A DNA stretch of 30,296 bases from NCBI GenBank assembly GCA_900553895.1, contig USFB01000025.1:1-30296 (forward strand), read 5' to 3'. The notes under the pieces were generated by a model. That model searched no databases. It was not told the DNA's origin and was given only the letters and a program-made list of their open reading frames with translations. Source of the DNA: an uncultured bacterium (GTDB taxonomy: Bacteria > Cyanobacteriota > Vampirovibrionia > Gastranaerophilales > Gastranaerophilaceae). Shown piece after piece: positions 23,350-30,227 of this stretch. How positions within the stretch are numbered: position 1 is the first letter of the stretch; each line of letters starts with the position of its first letter. The position numbers and the translations under genes are program-made.

Positions 23350-24066
23350 ATGTCAGTTAGTTTAAATTGTAATCAAGGCAATGTTGTTAAACCGAATTTT
23401 AAGGGTTCTTATCAAAGAACTGAAAACGGAACTCCTTATTATAAAACGAATTCTGGAACTATTGCCGGCGCCGTGATGGCTGTGTCGGCAGGATTAGCTA
23501 GGGTAAACGCATTAACTTTACCAACCACAAAAGAAGAATTGGAAAAGAAATCTAAAAATATAATTGATATGTTTGCACCTAAAAATATTTCAGCTGAGGA
23601 TAAAAAAGCAATTGACGATGGAATAAAAGAAGGTTTAAAAGATGCTGAAAAGAAACTTGAACGTAATAAAGTTCTAAAGAAACGTGCTATTCCTTGTGCA
23701 ATTATTGCATCCGGTGTTACTCTCGGATGTGGCATGTTGGTAGATGCATTAAGGAATAAAAGAGCAAGAGAAAGTGCTGAATTTGTAAAACAAGTTGGAA
23801 CTAAAAAAGCTGTTATGGCAAGTGATACCGTTAGTTTGTCAAACAAAGGCAGACCTTACTATGATTCAAAAATTGGTAAAGAATCCGGATTTGCACTTGG
23901 CGCCGGTTGTGGTTTTATAAATTATGCTATGAATTATAGTAAACACAATCCTCAAAAAGGAATGGCTGCATTATTAGGTAGTGTAATTTCCTTTGGTTTG
24001 GGAGGTTTATTAATGGGTGCAATAGCTGACCACAATACAAATAGTGATGCAAGAAAACACGCTTAA
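23350..24066 (+). CDS. Membrane protein with 'KPNFKGS' N-terminus and internal duplication
   Basis: A 238-residue protein of no known family. The N-terminus contains 'VVKPNFKGSYQ' (the shared signature). Two halves resemble each other: 'NGTPYYKTNSGTIAGAVMA' (about 27-45) and 'KGRPYYDSKIGKESGFALGA' (about 166-185). Each is a G-x-P-Y-Y motif leading into a small-residue-rich hydrophobic helix, with a further helix at 112-132 and at 205-227. A charged helical stretch (60-110) lies between. No signal peptide of the usual type is present. It is a single-gene unit with its own promoter, followed by a REP-like element. Function unknown. Confidence 0.74.
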   Translation: MSVSLNCNQGNVVKPNFKGSYQRTENGTPYYKTNSGTIAGAVMAVSAGLARVNALTLPTTKEELEKKSKNIIDMFAPKNISAEDKKAIDDGIKEGLKDAEKKLERNKVLKKRAIPCAIIASGVTLGCGMLVDALRNKRARESAEFVKQVGTKKAVMASDTVSLSNKGRPYYDSKIGKESGFALGAGCGFINYAMNYSKHNPQKGMAALLGSVISFGLGGLLMGAIADHNTNSDARKHA

Positions 24067-24118
24067 CATGTTTATATTATAATATGGATGTGAAGGTTTC
24101 ACACCCCTCACCTTTAAA

Positions 24119-24212
24119 TGGATTGTCACGGGCTAAACGCCTTCGCAATGACAGCATATAGCATACTAAATGCCAAGTTATTGCGAGGAACGGTGAGTGA
24201 CGAAGCAATCCA
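24119..24212. repeat. REP-like palindromic interspersed element, copy 2
   Basis: Begins TGGATTG and ends CGAAGCAATCCA, with inner CTTCGCAATGAC and TTATTGCGAGG. It matches the reverse complement of the element at 9718-9820 over most of its length. Immediately downstream another palindrome (gtagggtgggaaaagcgtga followed by gcgttaccacc, 24225-24255) may be a separate repeat family or part of a composite. Confidence 0.78.
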
Positions 24213-24286
24213 TAACAAATAAATGTAGGGTGGGAAAAGCGTGAGCGTTACCACCGAAAAATAAAACTAAAAATACGAGGATAAAT

Positions 24287-26023
24287 ATGTTAAAAGATTT
24301 TTTTCTAAACGAAGTTAAACAAGGCATTACAAAAGCCATAGAAGCAAACGAGCTTGGACAAATGAGTGCAGAAAATGAATACTCTCTCATTATGGAAAAA
24401 CCAAAAAATCCTGATTTTGGAGATTTTGCGGTAAACGTTTCATCTTTAGCGCGTTCTGCAAAAATCGCACCGCCTATGATTGCAAACGCAATTGTAAAAC
24501 ATCTTTCAAATAAAGATTATTCAGTTTCTGTAGTTGGTGGTTTTATTAACTTCAAAATTGAAAATTCACTTTTAGCAAACGCTGTTGCAGAAGTTTTAGC
24601 AAAAAAAGAAAACTACGGACGTCCTGAAAATGTTCCGACAGAAAAAATCTTATTAGAATACGTTTCAGCAAACCCAACAGGTCCATTCCACATTGGTCAT
24701 GGACGTTGGGCAGCTATGGGAAGTGCTTTGGCTAATTTGTTGAAATTCTATGGACACGAAGTTTATCAAGAATTTTATATCAATGATGCAGGAAGTCAAA
24801 TTAACAAGCTTGGCAATTCTTTAAAAATCAGAGTTAAGCAAGAATTGGGCGAAAACGTAGATTTTCCGACGGATGAAATTGAAAGAAAGAATTACTATCC
24901 GGGAGATTATTTGATTCCGGTTGCTAAAAAATTCTTAGAAGAAAAAATTGCAGATGTTAAATCTGGTGCCGATGTTGACGCATTAGACGTTAAAATTTTC
25001 TCTGATTTTGCAAAAAAAGAAATGGAAGCTTGCCAAAAGAAATTGTTGGAAGATTTTAGAGTTCATTTTGATAACTTTTATTCTGAACTTGATTTACACA
25101 AATCAGGAAAAGTTGAAGAAAGTTATAAAGAACTTATGGCAAAAGGTATGTTGTACGAAAAAGAAGGTGCAATGTGGTTTAAGTCTTCTGAATTCGGCGA
25201 TGATCAAGATAGAGTTATTAAAAAAGCTGACGGCTCTAATACATATTTAACAGCTGATATCGCTTATCATATCGACAAACTAAGACGTGGATATGACAGA
25301 TTAATCAATATTTGGGGCGCAGATCACCACGGTTATGTTGCTCGTGTTAAAGCGTCAATAGAAGCTTTAGGTTATGATCCTAATAAATTAGAAGTATTGT
25401 TGGGACAGCTTGTAAACCTTGTTGTAAACGGCGAAGAAGTTCGTATGGGCAAACGTAAAAACATGGTTACATTAGATGATTTGATTGAAGAAGTTGGAAT
25501 TGATGCGACTCGCTATTGGATGGAAATGCGTAACATTGATATGACGCTTGATTTCGATATTGAACTTGCGAAACGTTCAACCGACGAAAACCCAGTATTT
25601 TACGTTCAATACGCTTATGCAAGAGTTTGCTCAATTTTAAGAAACGCAGTAAATGAAAGACTTAACGCTGAAACAGGTGAAAAGACTCCTGCTCCTATGA
25701 CACAAGCAGAATTGGATGATTTGATTAATAATTTTGATAAAGATATTATTTTGAAAACCGCTGACAGTGCAAAATCATTGATTTTGAAGTTGGAAGAATT
25801 TAAATCGGTAATTGTGCTTTCTGCTCAAAACAGAACAGTTTATACAATTTGCAGATATGTTCAAGAGCTTGCTGCTGAATTTCATTCATTCTATAACTCA
25901 AACAGAGTTATTTGTGATGATAAAGAGTTGATGAAGTCAAGATTGGCATTGATGGTTGCAATCAAAACCACATTAAAAAATGCGCTTGATATTTTAGCAG
26001 TTTCAGCACCTGAAAAAATGTAA
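24287..26023 (+). CDS. argS: Arginyl-tRNA synthetase
   Basis: A class I synthetase that charges tRNA-Arg. It is 578 residues, the normal length. The N-terminal Add1 domain has 'NPDFGDFAVNVSSLAR'. The signature 'YVSANPTGPFHIGHGRWAAMG' (125-145) contains HIGH at 135-138. 'WGADHHGYVARVKA' and 'VRMGKRKNMVTLDDL' (the KMSK-equivalent loop, normally degenerate in ArgRS) follow. The C-terminal DALR anticodon-binding domain has 'NPVFYVQYAYARVCSILR' and ends 'KTTLKNALDILAVSAPEKM'. ACGAGGA is placed well before the ATG. It stands alone and ends in a strong terminator shared with the convergent sigma factor gene. Confidence 0.97.
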   Translation: MLKDFFLNEVKQGITKAIEANELGQMSAENEYSLIMEKPKNPDFGDFAVNVSSLARSAKIAPPMIANAIVKHLSNKDYSVSVVGGFINFKIENSLLANAVAEVLAKKENYGRPENVPTEKILLEYVSANPTGPFHIGHGRWAAMGSALANLLKFYGHEVYQEFYINDAGSQINKLGNSLKIRVKQELGENVDFPTDEIERKNYYPGDYLIPVAKKFLEEKIADVKSGADVDALDVKIFSDFAKKEMEACQKKLLEDFRVHFDNFYSELDLHKSGKVEESYKELMAKGMLYEKEGAMWFKSSEFGDDQDRVIKKADGSNTYLTADIAYHIDKLRRGYDRLINIWGADHHGYVARVKASIEALGYDPNKLEVLLGQLVNLVVNGEEVRMGKRKNMVTLDDLIEEVGIDATRYWMEMRNIDMTLDFDIELAKRSTDENPVFYVQYAYARVCSILRNAVNERLNAETGEKTPAPMTQAELDDLINNFDKDIILKTADSAKSLILKLEEFKSVIVLSAQNRTVYTICRYVQELAAEFHSFYNSNRVICDDKELMKSRLALMVAIKTTLKNALDILAVSAPEKM

Positions 26024-26044
26024 AATTAATTAAATGCAATAGTA

Positions 26045-26075
26045 CAAAAAATGCGCTCATAAAGCGCATTTTTTG
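26045..26075. terminator. Bidirectional terminator between argS and the sigma factor gene
   Basis: A perfect 13-bp stem (CAAAAAATGCGCT, 26045-26057, with 26063-26075) and a 5-base loop provide T runs on both strands. It serves argS on the plus strand and the sigma factor on the minus strand. At 26088-26110 a degenerate repeat piece (cacctcaccctagtcctctc) follows. Confidence 0.88.
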
Positions 26076-26116
26076 TTGTTATAGATTTTCACCTCACCCT
26101 AGTCCTCTCTGGAATA

Positions 26117-26995
26117 TTAATCCGCATAACAAGCCAATACCAAATTGTTTCTTAATTTATTCAAAGCTCTGGCTTCAGTTTGACGAATACATTCTTTGGT
26201 CACACCATACATTTTACCGATTTCTTCCAATGTAGTTTTAGCAAAATCACCTAAACCAAAACGCATTTTAATAACAGTTTGTTCTCTATCCTTCAAAGTT
26301 GAAACAACATTACTCAAATCATTTTTCAACTGTTCATATTCAATATTTTCTTCAACGTTAGTATTTTCATCTTCCAAAATATCTGCAACGTTTAATTCGC
26401 TGCCGTTTTTGCCGTCAAAACTGCCTTCAATAGAAACTGTTGTAGAATAAGCAGATAAATATGTGTCAATTTTTTCAGGTTCTAAGTTCATTTTTTCGGC
26501 AACATCTTTGTTTGTAACTTGGCAGTTGTAAGCTCTTTCCATTTCAGCTTTTACTTTTGAAAATTTTGATAAAGTTTCTTGAATGTATACAGGGATTTTC
26601 ATACAGTATGATTGTTCTGAAATTGCTTTGAACATAGCTTGTTTAATCCACCAGCTTGCATAAGTGGAAAATCTATAACCCAATTCAGGGTTAAATTTTT
26701 CTACGGCAACCATCAAACCTAAATTTCCTTCTTGAATTAAATCAATCATAGGTAATTTTGCAACATGGATAACTTTTCTTGCAATTGTCAAAACTAATTT
26801 TAAATTTGATTGAACCAAAACTTTTTTTGCGACTTTGTCACCGGCTTTTGCTTTTGTTGCAATTTCTTTTTCTTCATCTGCACTCAAAGATTTGAATGAG
26901 TTTGCTTTTCTTGAATAAGCACTGATTTCTTCACAGCCTGAAACAAATTTTGCAGGGTTTGATGTTGTTTTCATTGAGATAAATTGTTCTTTCAT
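26117..26995 (-). CDS. RNA polymerase sigma-70-family factor, group 2-like
   Basis: A 292-residue sigma factor with regions 1.2 to 4. Region 2 reads 'VQSNLKLVLTIARKV', 'MIDLIQEGNLGLMVAVEKF' and 'YRFSTYASWWIKQAMFKAI' (about 61-125). Region 3 contains 'IPVYIQETLSKFSKV' and 'ADILEDE'. Region 4.2 is 'TTLEEIGKMYGVTKECIRQTEARALNKLR' near the C-terminus. Region 1.1 is missing, as in group 2 factors (SigB-E type in cyanobacteria, RpoS in proteobacteria). The ATG at 26995 is chosen for AGGAGC seven bases upstream; the frame continues upstream to 27052 without a ribosome site. A 30-bp perfect palindrome overlaps the likely promoter, so the gene is probably tightly regulated. The regulon is unknown. Confidence 0.9.
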   Translation of the reverse strand: MKEQFISMKTTSNPAKFVSGCEEISAYSRKANSFKSLSADEEKEIATKAKAGDKVAKKVLVQSNLKLVLTIARKVIHVAKLPMIDLIQEGNLGLMVAVEKFNPELGYRFSTYASWWIKQAMFKAISEQSYCMKIPVYIQETLSKFSKVKAEMERAYNCQVTNKDVAEKMNLEPEKIDTYLSAYSTTVSIEGSFDGKNGSELNVADILEDENTNVEENIEYEQLKNDLSNVVSTLKDREQTVIKMRFGLGDFAKTTLEEIGKMYGVTKECIRQTEARALNKLRNNLVLACYAD

Positions 26996-27083
26996 ACTAT
27001 AAGCTCCTATGGGTAAATGGGGTAATAATTTTTTAACGGGGAAACGATACACGAATTAAGATAAACACATAACAACGTTTTCT

Positions 27084-27113
27084 TATATACTTATGATATA
27101 TCATAAGTATATA
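27084..27113. promoter_or_regulatory. 30-bp perfect palindrome over the sigma factor promoter
   Basis: 15 bases (27084-27098) are followed directly by their exact reverse complement (27099-27113), centred on GATA/TATC with arms ending TATATAC/GTATATA. On the minus strand TTGATA (27121-27116) lies just upstream of it. A -10-like TATCAT falls 17 bases later inside the palindrome, so a dimeric repressor or activator bound here would control transcription. It lies about 90 bases upstream of the ATG. With no loop, a hairpin function is less likely than an operator. Confidence 0.55.
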
Positions 27114-27270
27114 TTTATCAATACGTTTGTTAAGAAATATTACGCAAAATGCCTGTTTTTTTAGATATTTTTACAAAACTTAACAATTTGTGCGAGGGTG
27201 AGTTCAAGAAGCAATCGCAACACTAAGTCCTCAAGTATAGTAGAATCAATACAAAAAGGAATTAGTGAAA

Positions 27271-27425
27271 ATGAAAAGCAACAAGCACTTGAGTTTAGAA
27301 GAAAGAATACAAATAGACATTCTTTATCAAGCAAAGAAAAGCATTAGAGCAATAGCCAAAGAATTAGGTCGTAGCCCAAGTACAATAAGCAGAGAATTAA
27401 GACGTCTAAATGCTGGCAAAATGTA
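27271..27425 (+). pseudogene. IS30-family transposase, N-terminal fragment
   Basis: Starts 'MKSNKHLSLEERIQIDILYQ' and continues 'SIRAIAKELGRSPSTISREL', the helix-turn-helix that begins IS30 transposases. After about 50 residues ('RRLNAGKMYG') the similarity stops, and the frame runs on to 27522 antisense to another transposase remnant. No DDE domain follows. AAGGA lies before a GTG at 27265 and the ATG at 27271. The fragment is cut off by whatever joined it to the element at 27449-27842. Confidence 0.82.
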
Positions 27426-27448
27426 TGGTTTGTATGTGATTTGTTCAC

Positions 27449-27842
27449 TTATGATTTCAAGAATTTTTCTTTATGTGCTTCATAAACTGCAATATCGTCA
27501 TCCGAATAGATATCTCGTCTGAAAAATACTTTTTTCCCTATGCTTAAGCTAATCTTCTCTGACCAATAGTTTTTTCCTGTTATTGAATCATAAATACCGT
27601 TTCGACCTATTTCAACCATATTTGTATTTCTTTTGCATAGAAATTTTAATTCATTTTTTCTTTAATTTTCCAACGCTATTGAGGTAAGAGTTAAAATTTG
27701 TATTTTTTATAATAACTTCTTTTGGTGCACCGTATTTTATAAGAGCATAATAAATTGCTTGAAAAATATGCTCTATCTCTATCAAGCTATGGTAGACAAA
27801 ATAACTCAGCCACTTCAAAGTTTTATCGATTTTTATTATCAT
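27449..27842 (-). pseudogene. Decayed Mu-type/DDE transposase, two out-of-frame pieces
   Basis: The upstream piece (27842-27651, 63 codons) includes 'IFQAIYYALIKYGAPKEVII' followed by 'KNTNF', resembling the end of a DDE integrase core ('...G.P..I..DNG..F') with the catalytic Asp replaced. The second piece (27619-27449, 56 codons from ATG, open further upstream) reads 'VEIGRNGIYDSITGKNYWSE' and 'SIGKKVFFRRDIYSDDDIAV'. This looks like the small C-terminal beta-barrel of Mu-type transposases ('R.NGI...G..Y....L....G.KV.VR.D..D...I.VY'). The pieces overlap out of frame at 27651, and the usual stretch between core and barrel is missing, so the gene has an internal deletion and a frameshift. Confidence 0.62.
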
Positions 27843-28009
27843 ATCTCCTCCTTTAAATCTTTTCAGAGATTATACTAAATTGAAAGTTTTAAAATTGGAA
27901 TTTTATGTGTACAAAACGTATCATAAATTTTAAAAGCAAAAAGAAAAATGCAAACATTAAAGAGGAATCTTTCGTTTGTTTTGCCCAAAATAATCACACC
28001 AGTTGAGCT
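27843..28009. other. AT-rich non-coding stretch behind the transposase remnants
   Basis: No confident gene is present. A short plus-strand frame (27949-28047, beginning 'MQTLKRNLSFVLPK' and ending 'KQIQ') is open for about 32 codons and then stops at the point where the frame of the next feature becomes open. It might be the 5' side of the same frameshifted fragment. Otherwise nothing is seen. Confidence 0.3.
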
Positions 28010-28213
28010 ACTCACGCTACTCAAACAAATACAGTAGTTTGGACGAAGAACGAGGATATCGTATTTTTAATAAAGGAATTTATTATACACGACATGTACT
28101 TGATAGACATTTCGGAGCAATTTCCGGAGCAGTTGAAATATTTTTATGGAGCGGGTCTAAAGCGATTGAAAGACAAAGTCCTCGGCGGCACAGATTTTTA
28201 TAAAGTGCACTAA
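28010..28213 (+). pseudogene. Possible 3' fragment of a coding sequence
   Basis: An open frame of about 67 codons from a TGA near 28006 to TAA at 28211-28213. It reads 'TVVWTKNEDIVFLIKEF', 'IIHDMYLIDISEQFPEQLKY' and 'GAGLKRLKDKVLGGTDFYKV'. Its composition is protein-like, but there is no start codon at its beginning (first ATG at 28094), and I recognise no family. The stop overlaps that of the convergent acetyltransferase by two bases. It may be the end of a polysaccharide or transposase gene cut off by the insertions upstream. A competing frame over the same bases (28003-28203, TTG start) looks less convincing. Confidence 0.33.
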
Positions 28214-29073
28214 AGGAAAAATTTGCGGAACTCGTCAATATTTTGTTCTGTAAGTTCGGTTGTTTCAAGGTATTTAGAATATTCTCTGACCTTATCTATA
28301 TTAATTTTTGAATAATCCGCGAATGACAGCAGTTCATCTATAATTTTTTTGCTAAATCTGTATTTTAATACTTGATTATTACCAACTATTATTGAGTAAG
28401 GTTCAACATCTTTACTTACGAGTGCGCCGGCGCCGATAATTGCGCCCTGACCTATTTTTACGCTGCTTAAAATTGTTGCGCGTGTCGCAATCCACACGTC
28501 ATCTTCAATGATAACGGCATATTCCCCCCCCCCTCCCGGTGGGGTGGAAACCCTTGCTAATACAGAGTTTGAGCCATTTTGTGTTTTGAATGGAGTAATA
28601 TACGGTGTGATTGCAAATGTTGTAAGTCCTTTATAAAAATGTTCGCCTCCGCACAAGATTTTCACCTCGTCTGCAATAGAGCAAAACCTGCCGATTTTTA
28701 GCCTGCTTTCTGCGTTTAAAAAGTGCAAATCTATTGGTGAAGAATAGCTGTATTCTCCTAAGTCAAGATTATCTATATCTTCGTATTTCAAATTTTTAAA
28801 TCTTATAAAGCAGTTTGGAAATTTTGCTTTGAATTTTTCCTGCGTTGCGTGAATTTTTTCTAATTCCAGCTTTTTAGCTTCCCGTGCTTTTACTCTTTCT
28901 TTTCTTGTCAAAAGTTTTTTTACGAAATTCAATTTACACAACCTTTCCAGATTTTTATCTTTTAAAAATTTCAAATACTGTTTTGGTGAACCTTTTGTAT
29001 CAGATTTCCATTCTTGTTTTGATAGGATTTTTTTTAGTTCGTCGTTAACAATATTCTTTTCAAAGTATACCAC
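28210..29073 (-). CDS. CatB/hexapeptide acyltransferase domain with G10 tract
   Basis: The C-terminal part of a larger reading frame. The apparent start at 29073 is a GTG without a ribosome site; the frame is open upstream to the TAA at 29242. After about 110 charged helical residues comes a left-handed beta-helix acetyltransferase of the CatB/xenobiotic type. It has 'SRLKIGRFCSIADEVKIL', 'GGEHFYKGLTTF' with the likely catalytic histidine, 'VIIEDDVWIATRATILSSVK', and 'IGQGAIIGAGALVSKDVEPY' followed by 'SIIVGNNQVLKYRF'. Such domains O-acetylate sugars or antibiotics; a sugar is likelier here. The codons for 'PPGGGGEY' contain ten consecutive G on the coding strand (28533-28524), prone to slippage that would shift the frame inside the domain. 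Confidence 0.85.
   Translation of the reverse strand: MVYFEKNIVNDELKKILSKQEWKSDTKGSPKQYLKFLKDKNLERLCKLNFVKKLLTRKERVKAREAKKLELEKIHATQEKFKAKFPNCFIRFKNLKYEDIDNLDLGEYSYSSPIDLHFLNAESRLKIGRFCSIADEVKILCGGEHFYKGLTTFAITPYITPFKTQNGSNSVLARVSTPPGGGGEYAVIIEDDVWIATRATILSSVKIGQGAIIGAGALVSKDVEPYSIIVGNNQVLKYRFSKKIIDELLSFADYSKINIDKVREYSKYLETTELTEQNIDEFRKFFL
28524..28533 (-). repeat. Homopolymeric tract of ten G in coding sequence
   Basis: Ten C on the plus strand (ten G on the coding strand) inside the acetyltransferase domain, in an otherwise AT-rich window. A further CCC follows after one T. Runs of this length slip during replication and are classic phase-variation switches. The loop here replaces a stretch between two beta-helix segments. 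Confidence 0.85.
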
Positions 29074-29241
29074 AAACGGTTCTTTATAATTACCTAAAGA
29101 TTCAATAAAAATTTCATGAGGTTGCCATTCTTTCTTGCCGGAGTACCGGTGTAGAGTTTTTGATTGTTTAAGGATTTCGTCAAATAAGTTTTTCCATTGT
29201 ATAGAAAGTTTACTAAGGCTAAAATTATTTTTCGCATAGAG

Positions 29242-30216
29242 TTAGCAGTTTTTTGAGAGTTGTTTTCGGAGTTCAGGGTTTTCAAAAAGAATAGTAAGAT
29301 TTTTGTTAAAATCTTCAATGTTTTCAGAAATCAAACCTGTTTTATTATGTTTAACTAAAATTTTTTCAGCAGGATTATTCATAACGACAGGAACAATACC
29401 TGCGGCCATAGCTTCTTGTAATACTTGTTCTGCTGTTCCGTAGTGGTTTGGGTTTAGTGGATATGCAAAAACATCAAATTTAGAAAGATAAGGTTTAATG
29501 TCCGGAATTTTTCCTACAATTTCTAATTTGTCGGAAATGCCGAGAGTTTTTGCTTCTTCTTTTAATAAATTTTCTTTGTCACCACCGACAACAATAAATT
29601 TTGAGTTTGGAATATTGCAGTTTTTACAAATTTGTAAAAAATCAGGATGCATTTTTGCATAATCTACAGTTCCTATATAACCAATATTAAAATTGTTGTG
29701 TGGTATTGGTTTTAGAGATTGAAAATTTTCTATTCCGCTTGTTGAAAGAATTGTTGTAAATTTATTTTTATTTGGATAATTGTTTATTTCATTGGTTTCA
29801 TAACTGATAGGGCTTGTAAATACAAATTTATCTGAAAAGTTAAGAATTTTTTCGGGAAATACATAAGGTGGGTGTAATCCTGCAATATGTGACCAAAATA
29901 GTAATCGACATTTTGGAAATGTATTTTTAATAATAAAATCATATAAAAGAGGATGATTCCAAAAATGAATAATAACTATGTCAGCATCTGCAATTAAATT
30001 AAGTAAATCGATTTGAAAATCATGCATTTTTTCATATAATTCAATATTATAATTATCGCAAATTTCTTTTGCTTTTTCGTTGGCAAAATCGAGTGTTGCA
30101 ATGAGATGTTTTTTCTCTTTGCAATTAAGAGTTTCGTATTGAAGCCAATTTAGAAGTACGCTTCCGACACCACCACCAAGATGTGGTGTGATATGTAAAA
30201 TTTTAATTTGTTTCAT
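29242..30216 (-). CDS. GT4-family glycosyltransferase, C-terminus cut by TAA
   Basis: A 324-residue GT-B glycosyltransferase of family GT4 (GT1 group in Pfam). The N-terminal domain starts 'IKILHITPHLGGGVGSVLLN' with the glycine-rich acceptor-side loop. The C-terminal domain has 'NIGYIGTVDYAKMHPDFLQI', 'KFIVVGGDKENLLKEEA', 'LEIVGKIPDIKPYLSKFDVF', and the nucleotide-sugar-binding E-x7-E-type motif 'GTAEQVLQEAMAAGIVPVVM'. It ends 'ENPELRKQLSKNC', before the last two helices normal for the fold; these are encoded beyond the stop. The start has no good ribosome site (ATCACA-ATG), and an upstream gene ends 11 bases before it, so it is likely co-translated. The sugar donor and acceptor are unknown. 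Confidence 0.88.
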   Translation of the reverse strand: MKQIKILHITPHLGGGVGSVLLNWLQYETLNCKEKKHLIATLDFANEKAKEICDNYNIELYEKMHDFQIDLLNLIADADIVIIHFWNHPLLYDFIIKNTFPKCRLLFWSHIAGLHPPYVFPEKILNFSDKFVFTSPISYETNEINNYPNKNKFTTILSTSGIENFQSLKPIPHNNFNIGYIGTVDYAKMHPDFLQICKNCNIPNSKFIVVGGDKENLLKEEAKTLGISDKLEIVGKIPDIKPYLSKFDVFAYPLNPNHYGTAEQVLQEAMAAGIVPVVMNNPAEKILVKHNKTGLISENIEDFNKNLTILFENPELRKQLSKNC

Positions 30217-30227
30217 TGTGATAAATT

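Larger units (their letters stand above)
28210..30216 (-). pseudogene. Single 668-codon glycosyltransferase-acetyltransferase frame with one in-frame TAA
   Basis: The frames of the glycosyltransferase (30216-29242) and the acetyltransferase (29073-28210) are identical, and I translated the joining stretch base by base. After the TAA at 29244-29242 the same frame continues without a stop: 'LYAKNNFSLSKLSIQWKNLF', 'DEILKQSKTLHRYSGKKEWQ', 'PHEIFIESLGNYKEPFVVYF'. The first of these is what the last helices of a GT-B glycosyltransferase look like, so the TAA cuts off the true end of that domain. The parsimonious reading is a bifunctional protein interrupted by one nonsense codon. It could be a recent mutation, a read-through site or a sequencing error. 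Confidence 0.75.

Noticed and set aside
28003..28203. 66-codon plus-strand frame from TTG
   Set aside because: No ribosome site, and a neighbouring frame over the same bases gives more protein-like text that ends at the convergent stop.
29242..29244. Genome-wide reassignment of TAA as a sense codon
   Set aside because: Other genes in the window end properly at TAA, TAG and TGA at expected lengths, so the normal bacterial code holds; only local read-through remains possible.
29094..29318. 74-codon open frame across the end of the glycosyltransferase
   Set aside because: It is in another frame, while the glycosyltransferase frame itself continues sensibly beyond the TAA into the acetyltransferase.
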